Positions 34,775 to 45,624 of a DNA stretch of 64,000 bases are shown here, piece by piece (position 1 is the first letter of the stretch; the number at the start of each line of letters is the position of its first letter). The notes beneath the pieces were generated by a model that saw only the letters and a program-made list of their open reading frames with translations, was not told where the DNA came from and made no database searches. This stretch comes from Morinoia aosen (Eukaryota > Arthropoda > Malacostraca > Amphipoda > Talitridae). The position numbers and the translations under genes are program-made. The stretch covers positions 61,272,514 to 61,336,513 of the forward strand of contig CM059557.1 in assembly GCA_030386875.1 (NCBI GenBank), read 5' to 3'.

Positions 34775-35430
34775 AGCGGCCCATGCACGATCAATTATAC
34801 TGCGCAACATCATTGTCAATACCCTCAATTGTCAATTAAATTGACCGTGTATGGGCGATATTGAGGACTTGCGCGACTGTATTGAGTAAATCAAGTTCTG
34901 CTTGATATCTTTTGCGCAAGTCTCTAGCATTGCGCAATTATTTGACTGTGTCTGCTGCCCTTCAATGGTATTGTGCAAGCTAAAATATTTTCTGTTTCAG
35001 ATTGAGTAAGTAGCCTACAATTAAAATGTATGGAATAGAAGACAGGCAATTCGTATTTGAAGGTTTACAAGTTCATAAAACTTTACCACTTTTATCGAAA
35101 GTAAAATGTGATAGTTACACAAACAGGCCGAAGAAAGATGCAGTTTATGCTGTCTTTGTTGAAAACTTCCAGGAAAAATACTCAAATTCCATGAGAGGAG
35201 ATGTAAAAAAAGATAATAGCATATAGGACCAACTATCGCAAAGAACTCAGAACAGTTTTGGATTCAGAAATATCTGGCGCTGGAGCGGACCAGGTATATC
35301 AGCCAACTTTGTAGCAGAACAAACTGCCTTTTTTACGCATGTATATTGATCGTGTGCGGCTAACTGAAAGTTGTCAATTACGTTGTGCAAGCCAGACTTG
35401 CACAATACAATTGCCCGTGTATGTGCCGCT
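34775..35430. mobile_element. Harbinger-type element nested in the large transposon, TTA duplication
   Basis: AGCGGCCCATGCACGATCAATT at the left pairs imperfectly with the reverse complement of the right end (AGCGGCACATACACGGGCAATT). TTA flanks both (34772-34774, 35431-35433). Same terminal family as the MITE at 50783. A 66-codon plus-strand frame inside (35026-35226) has L-x-x-LPLLSKVKCDSYTNRPKK, reminiscent of a MADF domain, so this is probably a deletion derivative that kept part of the Myb/MADF gene. Confidence 0.7.
35026..35226 (+). pseudogene. MADF-like domain fragment in the nested Harbinger
   Basis: Sixty-six codons, starting at ATG after TTAAA. The segment from about residue 12 resembles a MADF domain: hydrophobic-x-x-h-P-L, then C-x-SYTNRPKKDAVY in place of the usual Y-N-R-x-K-K-x-x-AW, then a hydrophobic helix. 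The tryptophans that mark the domain are missing. The frame stops before the second half. The family call rests on pattern only. Confidence 0.35.
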
Positions 35431-35433
35431 TTA

Positions 35434-37300
35434 GGGATCATTGAGAGCATTGTAATAGCCCGTTTGACATCAGTGATTTTAAAATTCTTACCAGATTTGA
35501 ATTTGCCACCGATTCGATAATTTTGGAGTCTTTACTATTTATTCAGTTTCAAATATAAACCGATTTCAGATAACCAGCTTAGTTGTTTTCCGTTACCAAT
35601 AGTTAACTAGCAGTTTCTTAAGTTTTTTTTCAATTTATCATCAATCTAAATCATTGCATGTCTTTTCAGGTGAATTTGTTTTTTGCTGAAGATGAACGAA
35701 TGGTTTAAACGTTATATTTTATGTTTACTTGCAATTTTTACTTAGAGTAAGTATTTTATATGGTATTTCTATTTATCTCCTTTTTACTTAAGATTAGGAA
35801 GCCTCCCGATAACTTTTTACCAATTTTGAGTATGTAAGTGACATGAATCAGCTCTGTTAGGCCGTTGACGCAGTTGGCGTTTTGTTTTTGATTGGATTTT
35901 TCACCGTTGCTGCCGTACCAGAAGCAGCGCGTAGGATTTGATTGTTTCGGACACATTGAGCTGAAAAATTAACATTGGTAACATTACAGTACTGCCATCG
36001 GCTTGTTTGTGGAGTGTGTTTGCGCGCGTCTGTTTTTTAGGTTTCCCATGTGTAAATGTATGGATGTATGTACTGGTATAATGGTGGGTGAATGAGCCGA
36101 TGAGAATGATCGTTTTTGCTGTATTTGAATCATCAGTAGGATTAAAGTTTTATAGATGTTTGTATGCTATAAATTGATTTCTTATATAGTTTTTTAAAAT
36201 GTATGAACTTTATGTCTTTTGAGTTTTTTCATCTTTTTGACCTTTATGTATGTTTTTCTGCACTGAAGATGGAACTGAAATATTTCGAAACGTTAGCCAT
36301 TAAAATAAATAAATTGATATGTATATTTGTACGTTGGTTCTCCTTTTTATCTTACGCGTGAGATTCCCTAAGAATCGACCTATTGGAAATATATCATGAT
36401 TTTTTGCTGTATCGCAGAAACAATCCCTTAACAACTTTTACGAGCGTGAAAGGGAGAAACACCAAGCAAGACGGACAAACCAATGTCATTTATTCAATGA
36501 AATTTCCATTGTAATAAGATAGGAGAAATTATGAACAGTAAAACCCTAAATCTATTTATGAAATTATTTGTTTAAGGAGACACTTTGTATTTTATTGTAT
36601 AAGACTTTTCGACGGGTCCTATGCACTCGTAATATTAGAACTTCATTTTTGAACTTCTGTTGCCTATTTAAAATTAGTTAAAAAAAAAATTGGGGTAAAC
36701 ATATGTACACATTGCAACACATACAAACATTGAGAAATAAAATAGTCATACTATAGATTGTGAATAGGTAGAGTTTAAGTCGCAAAATTATGAAGATGTG
36801 CAGTCGCAGTTAGAGCCGGAATCGTTCGTGTAGACAAATCAGATCGGAAACGAAATTCCGAGTGTGTCACCGGCATGAGGAATACCATGCATTTATTTTG
36901 TCGTGAGCATTTTTCACTTCATCGTACGACTTGCGCAATTTCGCTCTCTCGCTCTATCTCTCCCCTCCCTCACTCCCTCCTACTGTCTCTTCGTTTCCCT
37001 CCCTCTCGCTTTCTCTTTACGCTTGATAGACCGAAGAGTCACAAATGAAGACCGTTCTTAAAGCTGTACGTTGCTAGTGTTCTGTCCTTTTCCTCTTCAG
37101 CGCCAATGCAAGACTCTCCCAGACCCCCCTGCAGGGGCGGTCCCTCTGAATGAATTCTTCCACGCCGAATTTGCAGCAGCAGCAGCAGTAGCTACGAAGA
37201 AATCATCATATGTGTGTTCCTATAATCTATAGAGCTTGGACAATTGTTTACTTATATATGTAAATAAGTGTTAGCAATTGTACCAATGATGGGCTCCAAA
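35434..37300. other. Non-coding interior of the large transposon, with polypyrimidine tract
   Basis: No gene recognised. From about 36937 to 37020 the plus strand is almost all C and T (CTCTCTCGCTCTATCTCTCC...), about 280 bp before the transposase ATG; with a CAG run at 37171 it looks like a candidate promoter or 5' leader. Confidence 0.4.
36937..37020 (+). promoter_or_regulatory. Polypyrimidine (GAGA-like) tract upstream of the transposase
   Basis: An 84-bp run rich in CTCTC and CCTCC steps. Similar tracts mark GAGA-factor promoters in insects, which is established; its role here is inference. It lies just outside the coding region and is absent from the inverted repeats. Confidence 0.35.
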
Positions 37301-37301
37301 A

Positions 37302-39413
37302 ATGAGCAATACAAATGTTTCCTATGATTACAATCCCACTTTTGTACATCCAATGCAGATATCTGAAAATGACTCCGAGAGTAACGACGGCGCCGAAAGT
37401 GAAGAGCACTCCAACGACTCACCACATTGCGACGACGACTTCCAGAATAGAATGTCGGAAAATGACTACGAGAGTAACGACGGCGCCGAAAGTGAAGAGC
37501 ACTCCAACGACTCACCACATTGCGACGACGACTTCCAGTATGAAATGTCCTCCGGAAAATGCCAACGAAAGTACGAAAGTACGACAGATAACGTTTTTAT
37601 GGAATGGCAACTAGCAGCGCAAAGAAGAACCGTCGAAGAAAATTTCGAAAGCTTCATGACAGCAAAGAAAAATCAGATTTATCGTTTGAAACAACGGCTT
37701 ACTCTAAGGCTGAACGGTTGCAATAATAAACATATTTATGAACGAGGACATGAAAGGCACATTGCTCTGTTGAAAGGCATAGCAAATCTCAACCAAGAGT
37801 GTGATTGCACATTTTATAAGAGAAAATTATATCCGAGCTCCCTTCTTGCAGGACGACCCTTGTTCAGTTTCCTAGTTCGCTGCCAAGACCCGCTCTGCGG
37901 CCTCAAGCAAAAAATTGTCTGTTTCAACGGGCAGGAAGAAATAGCGGGAAGATGTACAGTGTTCTTGTTGGAAGCACACGAAGCGAATATTAATCATAAA
38001 ATCAGTAAGAGACAGGCAAAAGTTGAGGAAAAACAACGCATTGGACAGGCTGTCTTACTGGAAGGCGCGGCGAGTGTTTACTATAAACAATTTGCCAATA
38101 CGGGAAATGGTACGGATACCACGAAAATTTCGTCCCTCGATCGTGTCAGGAAACTTGGACAGATGGTGAAGAACCGCAATAAACTTGCTAAGGATGACAA
38201 GTCGGACTTAGAGTTAACCATCCAAGGCTTGAAAGCCTCTGACAAGGCCAACAAAAAAATTATCCCCACTTTTGTGCAAGAATACGATACGATCAACGCG
38301 AAAATAATACTTCAGACCGAAGAAGAGCTGCGCGAGCTGGCCAGAACCCTGGATGCCACTCTCCATTTGGATTCCACTGGAGGAATCGTACAAGGTGACG
38401 AATCGAACAAATACCTCTATCATGCAGCAGTTTTTCATAGAAAAAAAGGTGATTCGCCATAATCAGCCATCTCTATGGTATGTAAAAAAAGTTCTACAAG
38501 CTACATCGAAGGTATGCTCGCAATCCTCGTACAGAACTATAGAGAAGTCAACGGCAAAGACTTCAAACCGAAGTGCATAGTAGTCGACCACAGTTTCGCA
38601 TACTTACATGCGATCACTGCTGCCCTGAAATTGGGCGAACTACCATCATATCTTGACCGCCTGTGGATGACTCCCGATCAGGCGGAGCTCAATTATACAC
38701 AGGTGAAGCTTTGCCACGCGCATTTTATGAAGACAATTGCTGGCAAATCTAAGAAGTTCTTCCCAAAACTGAAGCCTCAGGAACGCAGTATAATAAACCA
38801 GTATTTTGCCGATATGGCGCAAGCTCCTTCAAAACAGCATATCTACGCAATCTTTAGGAACCTTAGCCAACTTCTTCTCACTCCTTTCCTTGGAGAGGGA
38901 ATTGAACGTCTCATGAGTCGTGATGTGTCCATCGACATTGACCCTGACGATGTCGAGCCTACTAACGCAATCATAGTAGAAGACACCGGGAGATACCGCG
39001 ATAAGTGTGCCGTGAGTAAGAAATTCGTGGCTATCGCGGCAGACGTTAAAAAAAACATGACTATTGAAGGAACAATCCCTAATCCTTTGTATTCCTCTGA
39101 GATGCTGGAGGACGTATTGACGTTTTCCATGCCATTCACTCCACTCTGGTGTGGAGTGCATGGTGGAACTAAGACAAATGGATTAGTAGAAGGGTGGCAT
39201 AAAATTGTGAAGCAGGATATACTTCAAGGAAATCGAAAAACACTAGCAGAGTTCATTCGTACTATGAAGACACAAGCGGAGGGTAGAGCGAAAGAAGCAT
39301 CGCTCGATTACAAGGAACGCAATAAGAAGGCCGTGAAAGAAGTGAAAGAAGGCGAAAACGAGTATGAAGAGCGCTGGGGGGGGAAAGCGATCTCGGGCAC
39401 AATCTGTAACTGA
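37302..39413 (+). pseudogene. Transposase-like gene of the large transposon (Mutator/KDZ/Zisupton-like DDE), one nonsense codon
   Basis: Predicted nuclease that moves the element. ATG 37302. The N-terminus has a 31-residue acidic repeat in two tandem copies (93-bp period, 37365 and 37458). Then a cysteine/histidine region (CDC..., CQDPLC, later H-x-x-N-x-x-H) that may bind zinc. The first catalytic aspartate is likely in LHLDSTGG (residue about 357). A TAA at 38460-38462 interrupts; the same frame resumes at once, with the second aspartate in VVDHS (38586-38588), a CHAH motif (about 38712-38723), and the glutamate in GLVEGWHK (39189-39191). Together these fit an RNase-H DDE transposase of a group widespread in insects. 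At an eight-G run (39376-39383) the frame shifts into the protease part. Exact superfamily is inference. Confidence 0.75.
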
Positions 39414-40558
39414 GAAAGCTCGAGAGAAATTCAATCAAATTCTGCAGGGTCGACCCCAAGAGGGTACTAAGACGATCAAAAAGAAATTGAAAAGTGTCCA
39501 TTCAATTTTGAAACTTCAAACAATCCGTGTTAGTAGAGCGCTTTCGATTTCTCCCCAAAAAAAGACTGCACAAAAAAAAGTGAAATTCACCAATGACACG
39601 CAACACGAAAGCATTGTACAAAACCTGGCCCCTGTATTCTCTCTTGATAATCGAAGTAAATGCATTACAGGAAAACAAGGTTCTGATACATGTCTTAGCA
39701 CTCAGCAGGAAATAATTACAGTTGATCTCATCTCCGAGCTTCCTAATGCGAAACAAAATGAAGGAAAAATATCTAGCATTAAGTGTGAATCCTATACGGA
39801 TCATGAGCAAAAAACAAATACAAAAGACCTCCTATGTGTCGGGACTTGTGAATCGGAAGACAGAAGTACATTAAGCAAGATTTGGTGGCTCAAAGATTTG
39901 AACCTGGAAACTAAAAACAAACTAAATATCATGAAACGAACCAGTTGGCTTTCGAGTGACGAGATTGATCCCTTTTGTTTTCTTATTCGCAGGGAGAACC
40001 AACAATACAGAGTTCACTCAACCCTCACGGTTTTCGAACCGAAGCCGCTGAGTTGTCACGCAGAGCTGTTTGTGCAAATATTAAATACCTCGTATGTGCA
40101 ATGTGCGGTAAAGGTCCGTGAAGAAGGTTACAAAAAAGCTAGCGACACCGGAAGTCATTGGATCGTCGTGACTAACGCACTGTGTCGCGACCGCCGAGCT
40201 CAAGAATGGTAATCCCAGTTATGATGTGATAAAGTACTTGAAAAATTTATACGCGAACGTGAAGAACATAAGACACATTCTGATAGAGTGTCTAGGAGTA
40301 CAACACCAAGCGGATGGAGCGAGTTGCGGTCCATTCTCACTGGCATTTATGACGTCCGTGGTAAATGGAGAAAAGCCGTGCCTCGTCACATATGTGAAGG
40401 AGGAAATGCGTTCCCATATCATAAAGTGCCTTCAAGGACGGTCTATAACACCCTTCCCTTCGTTGATAAAAAAGAAAAATTTCACGATGGAAGGGGGCAA
40501 ACCAATTGGACTGCACGGACCCGAAGTTATTAGCCGTCGAACAATTAGCCTAGAATAA
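39384..40558 (+). pseudogene. Ulp1/C48-like cysteine-protease region following the transposase
   Basis: After the frameshift at the G8 run the reading frame continues through a basic linker to a domain resembling Ulp1/SENP-type proteases, which cut SUMO-like proteins. I see the WWLKD start (about 39882), a FVQILN strand, and the catalytic histidine in SHWIVV (about 40156). A further frame change lies in about 40170-40205, and the usual acidic partner (a YDS-type motif) is not evident there. In the final frame follow VQHQ (oxyanion glutamine) and the nucleophile cysteine in GASCGPFSLAF (about 40325), ending at 40558. Several plant and animal DNA transposons carry Ulp1-like domains. It may have been fused to the transposase or separately translated; the breaks prevent deciding. 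Confidence 0.72.
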
Positions 40559-40744
40559 TAACTTGGATGTCTCCAAAAGCGTAGGTTATTTCGTGCGGCT
40601 ATTAAAACTATCTTATGAGACTATCTAAAACTATCTTAACCCGCTGCGTTATTGCGAGTTTTATCAAATTTGCTATGCTTGTGTTTTTCTATATGATTTT
40701 TTGTCATGTTTGTGTTTGACATGACTGCAAATAAAATAATTATA

Positions 40745-43716
40745 GGTATGCAAGGTCAGCATACGTTTCTGGAAACATATTTTATTGCCATCTATAAGAT
40801 GAGCAAGCTGTGAAATTCATTTTTCAGGCTTAAGTGTGTGCTTGTTTCTTGATGTGCGACGTTTAGTATAGCTCATTTTTGGCTAACATTGTTTATAAGT
40901 ATTCTAATAGCGTTTTGTGATATAACTGTTTTAGAAAGATTGTATGATTTCATAAAATACTGGCCCCTATTAAATGAGGCGTAATTCGTATACTAACATG
41001 TTTACGTAGCAGGATCTGAGGAACCGTAGACAACTGCAACTTTCTATTCTTAAGCATGGAATGAATCTACTTTGTTTTTTGAAATAAAGGCTGAGAGCGG
41101 CCCAAATTTTAGCCTCACTATTACGGCCAGCTGATTTCTGCTAGCTTGCCTAAATAGTGGGGTTAGAAATAAAGCCTACTCACAACACGAGAAGAAAACT
41201 GGATTTTAAACAGTTACAACGACGACCTTCGGAAAACAAGCGGCAGATATGAAAACGGACACGCGATCAACTCGTCTCAGATGTTGAAGGAAGGAAGAAA
41301 TTTTAATTTCGTCGTCGATGACGTGACCCGTGCTATTTGAAGTTCGAAGGTGCAATAGTTTAGAAATTCGACTCGGCGGAAAATGAAACTTATTGGCCGA
41401 CTTCCCTGCCTGCGTGCTGAACACGCAATTATATGCAAGCAATATGCGACTGCTGAATGAAGGGCTTCAGTTAGTTGGATATTGTGCGATATATCAAATA
41501 TTGAACCGTAAAGTAATGATTCTTTACGATAGTCTTCAATATTTAAAATATCATGCATTTGCTGCTAATGAAGAAAAGATGAAAATATTCACAGGATGCC
41601 ATGCAAAAATCGATGCGCAGCGATGGGATTCGAACCCGCGAAACCTTGACACAAGGGAACTTAGTCAAAGCGAGCTACCAGCTTTCTTTGATTTCATCGT
41701 AGATGAAAATGGTTAATTTTAGTTAACTTTATGCTGAACCAAAAGGATTATCTTCGTTATTGATAAAGATGAAGTCTCAGCCGATATTTGGACAAAAACA
41801 GTGTAGACTCTTATAATGTTTCACGATGAACGAACAGTTTTCCCGCAATAAGTATTGTACAGATTTCCGTCCACAGAGTCATATTCTGGGAATTCATTCA
41901 TGAAAGTATCATTCCTTACACTTTGGGGTACTTTGCGCATGGTGTAACTACTGAATAATGATAATCATTAGAATAGTATAAAAATTTTGTTCACTTCTTC
42001 AATCATCTACATATTCTGAAATATATCGCTAAATTTCAATACGAAAATTAATAAAAAACATTATAAAAAAATGATCACAATTTTCCTCTACGTAATCCCT
42101 CTCATTTCGGAGATCCCAGAATACCAAACATTCGCATTAGGTTTTGAATAACGAAGAATTGCAGGAATATTCAAATCAGTATATAATCTCTAAATCTCGA
42201 TTGCAGATTTGATTGCCCTTATCTAAGTCCAGAAAGCGAAATCACTATAATGATGCAAACTTTGGAAATTCGTTTGATTTCGGGAATTAGAGGGATTACT
42301 TTGTTGAGTTTCTTCTCATTTTTTAATAAACAGGCACAGCACAACAGAGTAATTTATTATTACTTCACTGAATGCATATGTTTCGGATATTGATACAAAT
42401 TTCACAGTTGTATTTTCACTTGAACACTTTTGTAAGTATAGGTAGGCCTATGTGTAGAAGAGAACAAGAAAACTATCACTAGATGTACAAAAACTATCAC
42501 ACTATGCAATCCTGAAATACTTCAAACTTCATTAAATTCAGTTCGGACACCTCTATTGTATTCTATTGATGAACCATATAACAACTGAAGAACAGGTCAA
42601 GAAGGTTCAGCACCTGGGGATCAGGTGCTGAACATAGCGCACCGTTTAAAACTTGTGATAAGTTGCTTTTAACCGAGAGTACCATGTATACGAGAGGTCC
42701 CATAAATGTAGAAAATTTCTGGATGAAGGAACAAATTTGCAGTTTTACATTAAAAACAGGAGAATCAAATTGCACCACTCGCATGACACCATATGTGCTA
42801 TGATATTGTGCATATGCAAAAAGCACTTTGCATATTACATCTGTTATAGTGTATATGCGTAATTGCAAATGAGATTTTGCAAATGCACAAGATAATTTTT
42901 TGCATCGCACACAACATTCTGCATATCTCTTTGAGTGCATATATGCAAGTTATGCATTGGCACAGCTCTACTTATAATATTGCTTCACAAAAGTCTACAT
43001 GAGTAAGAAAAACATGAAAATGATGATTATTCTACAACTGAGAAAAAAAATACCGATGTGGGGAACGCGACAAGGCTATGGAAAAGAATTCAAACAGCAC
43101 TTCATAACTTAGGTGAGCGCGGCCTTCGGCAGCGCGCATTACGAGGCTATGAGAAGCTGGAAAAACCTTGGTCTCTGTCATCCCCCAAGGGTCGTATGAG
43201 ATTTTTATTATACACTCACATTTGGAGAAGAAATCGATCTTTATAATGAGACTAATTTCAAATTTTTAGGTGCAATACTTTAGAAATTATGACGCACACA
43301 AAATGAGCCTTTTGAAAAATCGGTCGACCATTCAGAGGCTATGAGAAACTTGCTCTTCATCTTCCTCCAGGGAGCGTATGCGAGTTTTATTATACACTCA
43401 CATTTGGAGAAGAAATCGATCTTTACAGTGAGACTAATTTCAAATTTTTAGGTGCAATATTTTAGAAACTATGACGCACACAAAATGAGGCTTATAGAGT
43501 AAATCGGCCGACCATTGACGGGCCACGAGAGGCCCTCTTTCTGCCCCCCACAGGGGCGTAAAAAATTTTTCAATTACGTAAATATATTGTACTCGTCACG
43601 CCAATTAATTTGGTACTAATTTCAAGATTGTACGTCTTATAGTTTAGAAATTACCCTTTTTTGTTAGGGTAACTCGGTGAGGATCTTAGATGGGTTCTCT
43701 GAAATGGCGCGCCGGT
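40745..43716. repeat. Right terminal inverted repeat (2,972 bp) of the large transposon
   Basis: Mirror of 28454-31421, differing by scattered single bases and small indels (for example TTTTTT versus TTTTTTT near 43652 and AGCATA/AGCATA-adjacent changes at the inner edge). All sub-features of the left arm recur here in inverse order, including the hairpin at about 42609-42637 and the tRNA-like segment. Confidence 0.92.
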
Positions 43717-43726
43717 AAATGAACAC

Positions 43727-44860
43727 GAGGTGCAAGAGTGAATGGGAAGAGTGTTAAAGAATGCTAAAAGTGGGCATGAATAGAAATATTTCAAGTGATT
43801 ACGTAGAATATAAAAACTACAATACACTTCCTCCCTCTGCGCAAGGAACCAGTACTGGTGGTCAGCAGAGTCGTTAAGCTCGCTGCATTTGTAATAAACT
43901 ATGCAAGTAGAGCTATCACCAGGCTCGGTGAAGCCCATTCAAAGATACAGAGAACTGTTCATCTCACTCTGCAGAAAGGCACAAGACATTTACTCTTTTA
44001 AGATCAGATTGCGTGGATAAATGAGTAGAAGCAAAGCGCAGGCAGTTCACTTGACACTTGGGCTCTTGGGAATTTACACTTAATAATCAACATTGCTAAT
44101 TTTTTTCAAGGACAACACTTTAACATCCGATCAGATATTGTAACTTTAAGTGGAGTCGTTGGTGTTATACGCTTTACGCATAGTTGATCCTGTTTACCAT
44201 TCACTTTATCTCTTACACCCGCCCCATCAAGGAAGTAATTAAATAAAACTCCCCAGTGTACTCATCAGCGTCGAAATTGACTTTTTTTTAGCTAGAGATA
44301 TAATTCAGTGGTAAGAAACATTTTTCAATCAAAATTTCAAATGAGGAGAGATAAAAAAGATCATCCTCCGGGAAAGAAGTAACACCCTCCTAGGGCAAAT
44401 TAAGGACGATTATTTCACCAAAATTCACTGAAGAATTTTATGATCGCAAATCACAACTGGCCATCTATGAACATAACAAGCATTACTAATTTTGAAGTTT
44501 TATCCAATTAAATCACCGTTTGTCACTCGATGCGTTCAATGGAAGTGCGTCGTAAGTGAAGGAAACAAAAAATAATCGCAATATGTAGAAGCTTATTCAC
44601 TGGTAGGCTGCTCTAGTCGCGTGAATTTTCCAGTTTACTGCTGTTAGGACTTAAACGCTGGTAGAACAATCCGTTCTCTAAATCTCTCACAAGGCCTACC
44701 AGCAGAACTCCTTTCACCGAGCAGCTGCTGCCTCATGCCTCAACTCGTTGCCTCTATTTCCGTCGTTACTGCAACGCGTTTCCCCGGGCCATTTCCGACC
44801 GCTCTCATTTGGCTGCCATTGAGCTTCTATTAGATCTGCTCCCGTAAATTTACCTGGTGA
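43727..44860. other. Stretch without recognised gene
   Basis: The first 70 bp continue the minisatellite flank. The rest is AT-rich. A 95-codon minus-strand frame (43938-43651) reaches into the transposon tip and is unlikely to be real. Confidence 0.4.
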
Positions 44861-44862
44861 AC

Positions 44863-45137
44863 TATCACTATAACTTACCTTGAACCTTAACTGTATAACT
44901 ATAACTATAACTTACCTTGAACCTTAAATGTATAACTATAACTACAACTTACCTTGAACCTGAAATGTATAACTATAACTATAACTTACCTTGAACCTTA
45001 AATGTATAACTATAACTAGAACTTACCTTGAACCTTAACGGAATACCTATAACTATAACTTACCTTGAACCTTAACGGTATAACTATAACTATAACTTAC
45101 CTTGAACCCTAACTGTATAACTATAACTATTACGTAA
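44863..45137. repeat. 37-bp minisatellite, about seven units
   Basis: CTTACCTTGAACCTTAA...TATAACTATAACTATAA repeats at 44874, 44911, 44948, 44985, 45022, 45059 and 45096, exactly 37 bp apart, with few mismatches. On the minus strand every unit carries AAG|GTAAGTTATAG, a consensus 5' splice site. Confidence 0.95.
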
Positions 45138-45624
45138 CTTGATAACTGTTTGCCTACAGCGATATCGATAACGGAATAATTCCGTTGATATGAAATTCAT
45201 ATATTTTCCTTTCTATTTTCACCAGGGCACGACTAACTGAAGTGGCCCGAGAAGATCGCGCCCATTGATCTTCTCTATACTTTGTGGCCGTATGCAGCGT
45301 CGTCCAAATCTAACGAGCTGCTGGCAATATCTATGTTGTTCACTTAATTATTAGCCTCTTAACTGCAACTTTACGCGAATAAATTCTCCCGGCCATCAAG
45401 GTTTATTTTCTCCACTTCGCCTAGTTTTTCGTAGTAAGCGCCATAAATTTGAAGTTTCAGATTTTTGTTGCAAAACGCTTAGAGAGAATCAAGGAGCACC
45501 TAATCGCCAAATAACATTGCTGAGTTGCAAGTTTATATGTTAAAATAAGTGCTTCTATACATGATAAAAATATGTTGATATGTGCCTACTTGAGACGATG
45601 GATTTTTCTTAAATTCTCTACCTA

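Larger units (their letters stand above)
28454..43716. mobile_element. 15.3-kb Mutator/KDZ-like DNA transposon with 3-kb terminal inverted repeats
   Basis: Ends are ACCGGCGCGCCATTTCAGAG and its reverse complement. The inverted repeats span 28454-31421 and 40745-43716 and are nearly identical. AAATGAACA directly flanks both ends (28445-28453 and 43717-43725), a 9-bp duplication as expected for Mutator-like transposition. The 9.3-kb interior encodes, rightward, a DDE transposase-like protein and a Ulp1-like protease-like region (37302-40558), and also holds a small two-exon candidate gene, an acidic open-frame relic, polypyrimidine DNA and a nested Harbinger MITE. The coding region is broken, so this copy probably needs help in trans. 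The flanks are a minisatellite with related motifs, which slightly weakens the duplication as evidence. Confidence 0.88.

Noticed and set aside
28445-43725. Interpretation of the inverted arms as LTRs, or of the element as a Maverick/Polinton
   Set aside because: Repeats are inverted, not direct; no integrase, polymerase B, capsid or ATPase genes seen; the duplication is 9 bp, not 5-6 bp.
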